Shown one piece after another: positions 6,933 to 13,295 of a stretch of 13,295 nt of DNA. The notes beneath the pieces were generated by a model, which was not told where the DNA came from, searched no databases, and worked only from the letters and a program-made list of their open reading frames with translations. The stretch is from an uncultured Anaerolineaceae bacterium (GTDB taxonomy: Bacteria; Chloroflexota; Anaerolineae; Anaerolineales; Anaerolineaceae): the NCBI GenBank assembly GCA_937894825.1, contig CALCQT010000097.1:1-13295 (forward strand), written 5' to 3'. How positions within the stretch are numbered: the first letter of the stretch is position 1; every line of letters starts with the position of its first letter. A program made the translations under genes and the position numbers.

Positions 6933-8328
6933 TCCCAATTTATCTTCATCTTTTGCCTGTCAAGATGAGAATTTGCTTTCAGACGATGAAATCAATTCCA
7001 TTATTGACGAAGCAGTGCCTTTGCTTCAATCTTTGATCAGGATTAAAACTGTGAATCCGCCCGGAGATGAAGAACCGGCTGCGGTTTTCCTGAATGCGTT
7101 GCTTAAAAATAATCATATCGAAACAGAAATTATTCCAACCGCACCGTCCAGAGCAAACGTAATCGCAAGAATTCCTGGAACGGGGATGAAACAGCCTGTT
7201 TTATTGAATTCGCATTTAGATGTTGTTCCGGTCAGCGGCCAAAATTGGTCGGTTGACCCCTTTCAAGCGGAAATTATTGACGGTTTTATCTGGGGACGCG
7301 GTGCAATGGATTGCAAATATCGTGTAACTGTGCATACCATGCTAATGCTGCTGATAAAGCGGAAACAAATCCGGCTGAATCGGGATTTGATATTCCTTGC
7401 CAGCTGTGACGAAGAGATGGGAGGCCGATTCGGGCTCAAGTATATCGCTGATCATTATCCTGAAAAAATCCGGTCGGAATATGTTTTGGGCGAAGGCGGC
7501 GGCGGATCTGTTCCCGCAACCAACGGTCTGTGTTTCACTGTCGGCACTTCCGAACGTGGTTCGTATAAGGTCACAATAACGATTAAGGGCTCCACAGGTC
7601 ATACTTCGTTAGTGATTAAAGAAACGGCCATGGAACATCTGCGGAAGGTGCTTGAAGCATTTTCTGATCCCTACATACACTTTCATCTCAATGAATCCGC
7701 GCGGAAGACGATTGAGATATTGGCTCAGACCGAAGAAACGGAGGTGAAAGCTGCCTTGAATGCGCTCCTTGACCCCGACTCATTTTGGTCCGGGTTTGAG
7801 CGCCTCCGCCATGCCAGTCCGTCATTGGCCCAATGGCTGGAAACGACGATGTTCACAACCATTGTCCCGACCGGTGTTGATTCCGGCGCATCTTCCCACG
7901 TCCATCCGGCGAATATTACGCTCACATGCAATCTTCGGACACTTCCCGGGGTTTCAGAAGAGACCATTTTTTCAAAAGTACGGGAACGGCTTGCAGGAAT
8001 TCCGGAACTGGAAATTAAATTTGATTCGGAGACGGAAGCGAGTGAATCCCCTTTTGATACGGACTTATATAAAGTGATCGAAAAAATTTATTCGGAAGAA
8101 TTACCCGGCGCAAAGTTGGTCCCTTGGGTTCTCAGTGGATCTACCGATATCCGTTATTTACGAAAAATAAATTCCATTGCTTATGGCTTTTTCCCTTCCG
8201 TAATGGATCTGCCGTTTGAGGTATGGAATAGTTTGACACACGGTGCGGATGAACGTATTTCAATTAATAATTTGCGGTGGGGAATCAAAATTCTTTTCAA
8301 AATCCTGATGGAAATCAACAAACTATGA
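6925..8328 (+). CDS. M20 family metallopeptidase/amidohydrolase
   Basis: This 467-residue cytoplasmic enzyme is of the M20 (ArgE/DapE/CPG2) family, two-zinc hydrolases that cleave amide or peptide bonds next to a free carboxylate. Catalytic elements are intact: SHLDVVP with metal ligand His97 and Asp99, GRGAMDCK with bridging Asp129, DEE with catalytic Glu163 and metal ligand Glu164, Glu190 in VLGEGGGG, and C-terminal His439 in LTHGADERI. The dimerisation domain insert begins about residue 205 (GTSERGSYKVTITIKGSTGHTS). No signal peptide is present. ATG 6925 overlaps the permease stop by eight bases; an earlier TTG at 6889 would add 12 permease-shadow residues. Its place inside the transporter operon implies that it acts on the imported compound, perhaps removing an acyl or aminoacyl group. 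That substrate is inferred; a simple dipeptidase for an imported peptide is the main alternative. Confidence 0.92.
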   Translation: MINPNLSSSFACQDENLLSDDEINSIIDEAVPLLQSLIRIKTVNPPGDEEPAAVFLNALLKNNHIETEIIPTAPSRANVIARIPGTGMKQPVLLNSHLDVVPVSGQNWSVDPFQAEIIDGFIWGRGAMDCKYRVTVHTMLMLLIKRKQIRLNRDLIFLASCDEEMGGRFGLKYIADHYPEKIRSEYVLGEGGGGSVPATNGLCFTVGTSERGSYKVTITIKGSTGHTSLVIKETAMEHLRKVLEAFSDPYIHFHLNESARKTIEILAQTEETEVKAALNALLDPDSFWSGFERLRHASPSLAQWLETTMFTTIVPTGVDSGASSHVHPANITLTCNLRTLPGVSEETIFSKVRERLAGIPELEIKFDSETEASESPFDTDLYKVIEKIYSEELPGAKLVPWVLSGSTDIRYLRKINSIAYGFFPSVMDLPFEVWNSLTHGADERISINNLRWGIKILFKILMEINKL

Positions 8329-8338
8329 AGAGGAATTT

Positions 8339-9475
8339 ATGGTAAGCAAAATAAACAATATCAATTATTCCCAAACGTGTTCTGCCCTTAAAGCCGAAAA
8401 GGTAATTATCTGGAAACCCGGAAAAGGTTGGACTTATTCTCATCATCCGCATATCACTTTTTTCAACAATGAATTTTGTGCAATGTGGTCCAATGCATGG
8501 GTCGATGAAGATGCTCCCGGGCAGCGTGTGATGTGGTCAAAAAGCAGCGATTTTTATCATTGGGATGCTCCGACGCCTTTAATAGACTCCCAAAATGGAG
8601 AATTGTCCGAACTGGTTCTGACGCCGGCTGGATTTCACCAATTTGACGGCCGTTTGGTCGCTTATTACGGCCAATATGAGTATTCTGTCCCGGTCAGCTA
8701 TGAGGATGAATTAAGTGGTGGACGGAAGACGCATTTGCGGACAGCTTTAAAAGCGATTACCTGTGACCGTGAAACCCCGTGGGTTTGGAGTAAACCGGTC
8801 GATATGAATCTGCCAATTGTACCCAATCACGGGCCGCAGAGAACATCTTCGGGCAGATTAATCATATCCGGGAATATCAGTTTTCCGTATACGGATGATC
8901 CAACCGGTCTTTCCGGCTGGAAAATGACCGGAATCTATCCTGAATCAATGGGCGCCGCGCTGAAAGATGATTCCGAAGGTTTTTGGGCTGTGAAACGAAA
9001 AATGAACTGGCCGGTAGGGCTTTGTGAAGGCTCATTTTATGAAACAGCAGATCATACGCTTCATATGCTTTTACGCAGCACCGGCAAGAATTTTTCCGGG
9101 AAACTTTGGCTTACTGAGAGTGTGGATGATGGGACGACCTGGTCTTCCCCGTCTGAGTTGAATTTCTCTGACAATGGCTCGAAATTTCATTTTGGGCATT
9201 TGCCGGATGGAAGGGTCTATTATGTAGGGACGCCCGATGTAAATCCTCCTAAAGTACGCCGTCCGCTTGTGCTTTCCATTTCGGAGGATTCTTATTCGTT
9301 TACGAAGCACTATGTGGTTTCGGATGATGACTATATCCAAAGTAGAGGAGGTTGGTTCAAATATGCCTTATTTGGTTATCCGCACACCTTAATTGTGGAT
9401 GGGTATCTGTATATCATTATTTCGCTTCGGACTGAGGCGATCGCTGTTTATCGGATTCAAATTGCCGATCTTTAG
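8339..9475 (+). CDS. Sialidase-like (BNR/Asp-box) beta-propeller protein, no signal peptide
   Basis: This 378-residue protein has a sialidase-type beta-propeller pattern: repeated W/Y-rich strands, one clear Asp box SVDDGTTW (261-268), and a weaker one at 67-75 (WSKSSDFYHW). Other polar motifs that could line a central pocket are SELVL (90-94), CEGSFYE (229-235), LLRSTGK (244-250) and RRPLVLS (307-313). The position where secreted sialidases carry the FRIP/YRIP arginine reads YSHHPHITFF, so the usual first Arg of the triad is not recognisable and sialidase activity is unproven. There is no signal peptide, so it should be cytoplasmic, unlike most bacterial sialidases. A GAAGAGGA ribosome site lies just after the M20 stop. 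Context with NanQ- and NanA-like genes favours cleavage of an imported acidic glycoside; a related glycosidase or lyase of propeller fold is an alternative. Confidence 0.7.
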   Translation: MVSKINNINYSQTCSALKAEKVIIWKPGKGWTYSHHPHITFFNNEFCAMWSNAWVDEDAPGQRVMWSKSSDFYHWDAPTPLIDSQNGELSELVLTPAGFHQFDGRLVAYYGQYEYSVPVSYEDELSGGRKTHLRTALKAITCDRETPWVWSKPVDMNLPIVPNHGPQRTSSGRLIISGNISFPYTDDPTGLSGWKMTGIYPESMGAALKDDSEGFWAVKRKMNWPVGLCEGSFYETADHTLHMLLRSTGKNFSGKLWLTESVDDGTTWSSPSELNFSDNGSKFHFGHLPDGRVYYVGTPDVNPPKVRRPLVLSISEDSYSFTKHYVVSDDDYIQSRGGWFKYALFGYPHTLIVDGYLYIIISLRTEAIAVYRIQIADL

Positions 9476-9504
9476 GATGCGGTTCAAGGATAGTCAGGTG
9501 GAAT

Positions 9505-10740
9505 ATGAGAAGTGATTTTTTTGAGCTAAATTATTTGTGGGATGATTCCGGTGATACGGGTTTATATCGGTTCGGACATCGCGGCTTTCTTGAAATGGAT
9601 GCCTCCAATGGCCCGATTCATTGTTCTCGGATTTTTAATCCGATCGTTCAAGACTTCAGAGACCGGATTCAGTTAATTTTTCGCGTTGTTATCGGGAGAG
9701 ATTACACAATCCGTTTCTCCGATTCGTCCGGAAATATTGTGATCGAATGCAAAATTGATGCCGCTGGTTGGGTATGGATCAATGGCCGGAAAACAGCGAT
9801 TTATATGACCTATGCGTATGGGACGCCTTCCGTTGATAAAACATTTGGCGCTGTCGATTGTACACGGGAGTCGGACGAAACGGAATTCGTATTTAAGGAT
9901 TTCGATTTCGAGCGGCGTTCTTGGAATTTCTCATCCTCTAAATTTGCAGAAAGCGTACCGGCTGATTTTCAAACCGCGGCGAAGGATATCCATAAGATCG
10001 AGATCGTGATCGATCCTTTTGACTTGGGTTCTCAATTTTCGCTAAAATCCTTTGAACATGTTTTAGGGAATGAAACGGTGGAGAAAGATACTTTCGAATA
10101 TGAATGGATTCCGGTAGTGCCGCCATCGGATGGTTTTCCCTATGACCATATCTCGGAAACGTTTCTCAGACCTTCCGGTTATGAATGGTTGAAAGTTACT
10201 ACCTATTATGGCTGGGTAAAACTTCATTTTCCACGATTAGAAAAAGGCGGACTGGAGTTTATAGTAAAGACCCCGGATATTGCGCGTGAAGCTGTTTTAT
10301 TGCTGGAAGAATTTGACGGAACGATCGAACAGGGATCCCGGGCACATATTGGAATTCTTCGGAGTAAATACTGTTATTGTGTTTCTGAGATGAAATATAG
10401 CGAGCTGCTGGGTAAGACCTTTTCTAATGACCGGAATCATTATCTGGAGGAACCGCTTCCGGAGGCAGACAGACCGGTTCACTTTCGGACAGAATGGGAT
10501 GCATCCGGATATCGGTTATGGATCGATCATGAACCCATTCAAGTCAACAATAGTTTTGTCATTCCATTTGAAATGATGAATAAGCCATACCTTGGAATTG
10601 ACACCATCACGATTCATCCCGGGATGCACGGAACAAGATTGACGCTGGATGAGAAGCGAAAAGGCATGGTTCTCGAGCCGAATTATTTGCATCCTCATGT
10701 TTCCTATTGGAAAGATTTTAGAATCTATCGCAGCATATAG
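9505..10740 (+). CDS. Hypothetical beta-rich protein, possibly ConA-like fold
   Basis: I do not recognise this 411-residue protein. It has no signal peptide or membrane segment, and alternating hydrophobic/polar residues with many aromatics suggest an all-beta, probably two-part fold. The first half (about 1-200) includes HRGFLEMDASNG and KIDAAGWVWINGRK. The second half (about 215-411) includes YYGWVKLHFPRLEKGGLEFIVK and HFRTEWDASGYRLWIDHEPI, a pattern recalling the strand-turn-strand of concanavalin A-like lectin/glucanase domains. This fold suggestion is weak. It follows the sialidase-like gene with a short gap and AGGTGG ribosome site, and precedes the DppC-like permease gene, so it is very probably made with them. 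A role in binding or hydrolysing the imported glycan is a guess from position only. The gene looks intact and shares the base composition of its neighbours. Confidence 0.8.
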   Translation: MRSDFFELNYLWDDSGDTGLYRFGHRGFLEMDASNGPIHCSRIFNPIVQDFRDRIQLIFRVVIGRDYTIRFSDSSGNIVIECKIDAAGWVWINGRKTAIYMTYAYGTPSVDKTFGAVDCTRESDETEFVFKDFDFERRSWNFSSSKFAESVPADFQTAAKDIHKIEIVIDPFDLGSQFSLKSFEHVLGNETVEKDTFEYEWIPVVPPSDGFPYDHISETFLRPSGYEWLKVTTYYGWVKLHFPRLEKGGLEFIVKTPDIAREAVLLLEEFDGTIEQGSRAHIGILRSKYCYCVSEMKYSELLGKTFSNDRNHYLEEPLPEADRPVHFRTEWDASGYRLWIDHEPIQVNNSFVIPFEMMNKPYLGIDTITIHPGMHGTRLTLDEKRKGMVLEPNYLHPHVSYWKDFRIYRSI

Positions 10741-10749
10741 TGATCTGCT

Positions 10750-11607
10750 ATGGTAAAAAAACCTATGAATAGAAAAATTTTGTCTGGATTTTTTTCAAAT
10801 TTTACCGGTATAGTGGGCATTTTTTTATTGTCTGCTATATTGCTGTTGGCCGTCTTTGCGCCGGTGTTCACGCAACATGATCCGGTCGTATCCAACTTAA
10901 AGGTGAAGTTGCAGCCTCCACTTGCGGATCCGAATTATGTTTTTGGTACGGACCAGCTTGGACGGGATATTTTTTCGCGGCTTGTTTTCGGAGCTCGTGT
11001 CTCGATGTTTGTCGGAATTGCGTCCACGTTAATCTCTTGTGTCTTGGGCGTCGCGCTGGGCCTCATGAGCGGTTTCTTTGGCGGTTGGTTTGATAATATT
11101 GTGACTTATCTCTGTGATGTGATGCTTTCTATCCCGTTTATCGTTCTCGTCATTGCTGTGATCGCAATTTTAGGTTCGGGTACAGTAAATGTGATTATCA
11201 CGTTAGGGCTATCCGGTTGGGTGCAATTTGCTAAAATTGCCCGTTCGAAGGCATTGACAATGCGAAACCTTGAATATGTGGTTTCAGCGATTTCAACTGG
11301 AGCCTCGAGCAAACGGGTGCTTTTCCGCCATATTTTACCGAATACAGTCCCTTCGATTATCACGATGGCTTCTTTCCAATTTGCTCAAATGATTATTGCA
11401 GAAGCAAGTCTCAGCTTTTTAGGGATGGGAATCCGTCCTCCTGCTCCAAGTTGGGGTGGGATGATTTCCGATGGCAGAAGCTTTATGCAGACTTCGTGGT
11501 GGCTGAGTGCTATTCCCGGCATCGCCATTTTGCTTGTCGTCGTCAGTGCAAACCTGATTGGCGACTGGCTTCGTGAACAAAATGATAAAAATATTACCTC
11601 TTTTTAA
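10750..11607 (+). CDS. ABC transporter permease, DppC/OppC type
   Basis: This 285-residue inner-membrane permease is the second transmembrane subunit, pairing with the DppB-type protein encoded about 4 kb upstream. The N-terminal helix is followed by the hallmark FGTDQLGRDIFSR (65-77), further hydrophobic segments at about 85-108, 122-142, 146-160, 203-225 and 250-270, and the EAA coupling loop (EYVVSAISTGASSKRVLFRHILPNTVPS, about 175-202). SFLGMGIRPPAPSWGGMI (222-239) is the usual signature. Neither ATG 10750 nor the in-frame ATG 10765 has a strong Shine-Dalgarno sequence, so translation may depend on coupling to the gene before, which ends at 10740. Its separation from the DppB gene by three soluble-protein genes is unusual for this transporter class. 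Confidence 0.94.
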   Translation: MVKKPMNRKILSGFFSNFTGIVGIFLLSAILLLAVFAPVFTQHDPVVSNLKVKLQPPLADPNYVFGTDQLGRDIFSRLVFGARVSMFVGIASTLISCVLGVALGLMSGFFGGWFDNIVTYLCDVMLSIPFIVLVIAVIAILGSGTVNVIITLGLSGWVQFAKIARSKALTMRNLEYVVSAISTGASSKRVLFRHILPNTVPSIITMASFQFAQMIIAEASLSFLGMGIRPPAPSWGGMISDGRSFMQTSWWLSAIPGIAILLVVVSANLIGDWLREQNDKNITSF

Positions 11608-11630
11608 AAGAGCTTAGAAAAGGATTGGCT

Positions 11631-12788
11631 ATGCAATTTAATTTCGATGAAGTTGTTGACCGACGTGGTACAAGATCGGTAAAATGGGAATCATTTTCGC
11701 CTGATGTCTTACCCTTGTGGGTAGCGGACACCGATTTCTCTGTTAACCCAATCATTCTTAAAAGAATTCAGGAGCGGCTTAATCATCCGGTTCTGGGATA
11801 TACGTTGGTCAATCACGAGTTGATCCTTGCTGTCCAAAATTTTCTTTATACTCAATATCAGTGGGTGGTTGACGAAGCCGCCATTATTCCGATGACTGGC
11901 GTAGTGCCCGGCCTTAACTTTTCTTGCAGGGCTTTCTGCAAACCGGGTGATGGCGTACTGTTTCAGGTGCCCGTTTATCCGCCCTTCTATGATGCGCCGC
12001 GAAACAATTTTCTGGAAGCACAAACCAGTTCTCTGTATTTTGACAAAGTGAGTAACAGCTATAAGATCGATTTTGACGAGTTTGAAAACAGCATAAAGTC
12101 TAATACCAGGCTTTTCATGTTGTGCAATCCTCACAATCCTGTTGGACGTGTTTTTAGAAGGGACGAATTATCTGCGTTAGCGGATATTTGTATCCGGCAC
12201 GATTTGGTCATTTGTTCGGATGAGATCCATAGCGATATTATTTTTAGCGGAAATTATCATATTCCGATTGCTACCTTATCTCCTGAGATATCTCGAAGGA
12301 CAGTTACCTTAATTTCTCCGAGTAAAACTTTTAATATTCCGGGGCTGAATTGTTCATTGGCTGTGATTGAGGATGAAAGAATGCGTCAGCAATTTGTTCA
12401 GGCGCTTAAAGGACTGAGTAATGGAGCAAACTTATTGGGACAAATAGCTTCTTGTTCTGCCTATTCGGAATGTCAGGATTGGTATATCCAGGCGAAAAAA
12501 TACATTGAAGGCAACCGTGATTTTTTGGAAGCGTATTGTGATGAAGCCCTTCCTGGCATTCATATGACTCGCATGGAGGCAACATATTTAGCATGGTTGG
12601 ATTGTTCTGAATCAGGGATTCTGTCTATGCCACAGGAATTTTTTTTGGATCAGGCGAAAGTGGGACTGAACGCCGGTAGTACGTTTGGTGCAGGGTTTGA
12701 AAGATTTGTTCGGCTAAATATTGGCACTTCCCGGATTATTTTGGAAGAAGCGCTAGATAGAATGTCTAAATCGCTTAAAAAGCTTTGA
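11631..12788 (+). CDS. MalY/PatB-type PLP-dependent aminotransferase or C-S beta-lyase
   Basis: This 385-residue cytoplasmic fold-type I PLP enzyme matches the MalY/PatB cystathionine beta-lyase group. The N-terminus has the group pattern NFDEVVDRRGTRSVKWE then LPLWVADTDF. PLP-binding elements follow: NPHNPVGR (166-173), SDEIHSDI (196-203) with Asp197 contacting the pyridine nitrogen, and SPSKTFNIPGL (229-239) with Lys232 forming the aldimine. Near the C-terminus, GAGFERFVRLNIGTSR supplies the carboxylate-binding Arg. AAAAGGA lies about 7 bases before ATG 11631; the in-frame TTG at 11625 is inside that spacing. Known members cleave C-S bonds of cystathionine-type amino acids, and E. coli MalY also modulates a transcription factor. 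A role in this locus is not obvious: it may process an amino-acid moiety of the imported compound or be a tag-along gene. It appears to end the operon. Confidence 0.88.
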   Translation: MQFNFDEVVDRRGTRSVKWESFSPDVLPLWVADTDFSVNPIILKRIQERLNHPVLGYTLVNHELILAVQNFLYTQYQWVVDEAAIIPMTGVVPGLNFSCRAFCKPGDGVLFQVPVYPPFYDAPRNNFLEAQTSSLYFDKVSNSYKIDFDEFENSIKSNTRLFMLCNPHNPVGRVFRRDELSALADICIRHDLVICSDEIHSDIIFSGNYHIPIATLSPEISRRTVTLISPSKTFNIPGLNCSLAVIEDERMRQQFVQALKGLSNGANLLGQIASCSAYSECQDWYIQAKKYIEGNRDFLEAYCDEALPGIHMTRMEATYLAWLDCSESGILSMPQEFFLDQAKVGLNAGSTFGAGFERFVRLNIGTSRIILEEALDRMSKSLKKL

Positions 12789-12968
12789 ATTTGATAAGAA
12801 TTTTGCTCTTTTCGACATAAAGAAAGTCATCCTGTTTTTTAGTTTCTTGTTTTGGGGTGAGCCTCTGACGATTTTCGGCCATAATTGTAAGCTAATAACT
12901 TTGATTGAAAACAATATTGTTGTTTTATTCGGGGAAAAGGGAAAAGGTTTTATGCTATTTTTTGCGAA

Positions 12969-12997
12969 TTGTGAAAAGATATTTGCTGCCCTATAAT
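12969..12997 (+). promoter_or_regulatory. Sigma-70-type promoter of the IclR-type regulator gene
   Basis: TTGTGA (12969-12974), 17 bp, then a perfect TATAAT (12992-12997). Transcription would begin near 13004, some 34 nt before the ATG. Just downstream, 13002-13017 is a near-perfect palindrome (ATATATTG/CAGTATAT, one mismatch per half), placed at +1 as an autoregulatory operator would be. The rest of 12789-13037 shows no gene. It contains a 12-bp perfect palindrome aacaatattgtt (12910-12921). I see no convincing terminator behind the PLP enzyme gene. Confidence 0.6.
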
Positions 12998-13037
12998 TAA
13001 AATATATTGCAGTATATAGAAAGAGAATAGATTATTC

Positions 13038-13295
13038 ATGATAATTTCATCTGTAAAGAAAGCGTTAGATATTATTCGGTTGTTTAACAATACTGAAACG
13101 CGTCTCTCATTATCCGCTATTAGTGAAAAAATGGGAATACCTAAAACGACTGCCCATCATTTATTAGCAACATTACACGAAGGTGGATTTATTGAAAAAG
13201 TTAATAATGACATAAGAGATGAAAATGGAGCAAGAGCATTTATTATTAATTATTATAAGGAGTTAGGCAAAGCCAATCTGATTATTTTCAACAAT
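13038..13295 (+). CDS. IclR-type transcriptional regulator, N-terminal part (runs off window)
   Basis: The 86 visible residues open with an IclR-type winged helix-turn-helix: SSVKKALDIIRLFNNTETRLSLSAISEKMGIPKTTAHHLLATLHEGGFIEK (about 4-54). It has the first helix, the turn at MGIP, and the recognition helix KTTAHHLLATLH. IclR proteins repress or activate catabolic operons in response to a small ligand bound by the C-terminal domain, which is outside the window. After residue 57 the sequence (RDENGARAFIINYYKELGK...) does not show the usual wing ending in a YRLG-type strand, so it may be a divergent member or damaged. The start ATG is the only candidate, with weak GAAAGAG about 12 bases upstream. 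Its own promoter suggests independent, perhaps autoregulated expression. It may control the preceding operon through the 2793-2825 palindrome, which is untested. Confidence 0.72.
   Translation, partial: MIISSVKKALDIIRLFNNTETRLSLSAISEKMGIPKTTAHHLLATLHEGGFIEKVNNDIRDENGARAFIINYYKELGKANLIIFNN

Noticed and set aside
11709..12134. 141-codon open frame on the minus strand within the PLP-enzyme gene
   Set aside because: It is entirely antisense to conserved PLP-enzyme motifs and has no protein features of its own.
1..13295. CRISPR arrays, tRNA or rRNA genes, phage or transposase genes
   Set aside because: No regularly spaced direct repeats, no cloverleaf or rRNA-like stretches and no recombinase motifs were seen on either strand.

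Overview
The window holds one coherent catabolic and transport locus. It is built around a peptide/opine-type (Dpp/Opp/Sat-like) ABC transporter whose parts are dispersed among genes with a sialic-acid (or related nonulosonic-acid) flavour. AT-rich intergenic DNA, strong Shine-Dalgarno sequences and consensus-like -35/-10 elements fit a low-to-moderate-GC anaerobic-type bacterium. The binding protein carries an ordinary signal peptide with no usable lipobox. I cannot name the phylum with confidence; a Chloroflexota (Anaerolineae-like) or clostridial source is only a guess.

Layout. (1) 10-336, plus strand: C-terminal remnant of an alpha/beta hydrolase with an in-frame stop at its left edge. 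(2) 337-608: an intergenic region between convergent genes containing a 23-bp perfect inverted repeat. (3) 609-2585, minus strand: two peptide-type ABC ATPases (OppF/DppF-like, then OppD/DppD-like upstream of it), joined with no gap. (4) 2586-2889: a divergent control region. It has a near-consensus plus-strand promoter, a plausible minus-strand promoter, and a 33-bp perfect palindrome that would cover both transcription starts. (5) 2890-12788, plus strand: nine genes in one apparent operon. In order they are a YhcH/NanQ-family protein, a DapA/NanA-family lyase, an SBP_bac_5 binding protein, a DppB-type permease, an M20 metallohydrolase, a sialidase-like beta-propeller protein, an unrecognised beta-rich protein, a DppC-type permease and a MalY/PatB-type PLP enzyme. 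(6) 12789-13295: an AT-rich gap with a clear promoter, then the start of an IclR-type regulator running off the window.

How the parts may work together (inference). The binding protein, both permeases and both ATPases make a complete five-part importer, split over two divergent units that could be co-regulated through the shared palindrome. YhcH/NanQ plus a NanA-type aldolase point to a sialic-acid-like 2-keto-3-deoxy sugar acid. Peptide-family ABC importers for sialic acid are known (SatABCD of Haemophilus ducreyi). The M20 hydrolase and the sialidase-like protein lack signal peptides and lie between the two permease genes. This suggests that a conjugated substrate is imported whole and dismantled in the cytoplasm. 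No NanE, NanK or NagA/NagB gene is in view, and the sialidase-like protein lacks a recognisable FRIP arginine motif. The true substrate may therefore be a different acidic glycan or amide conjugate, and this uncertainty is the most interesting aspect of the locus.
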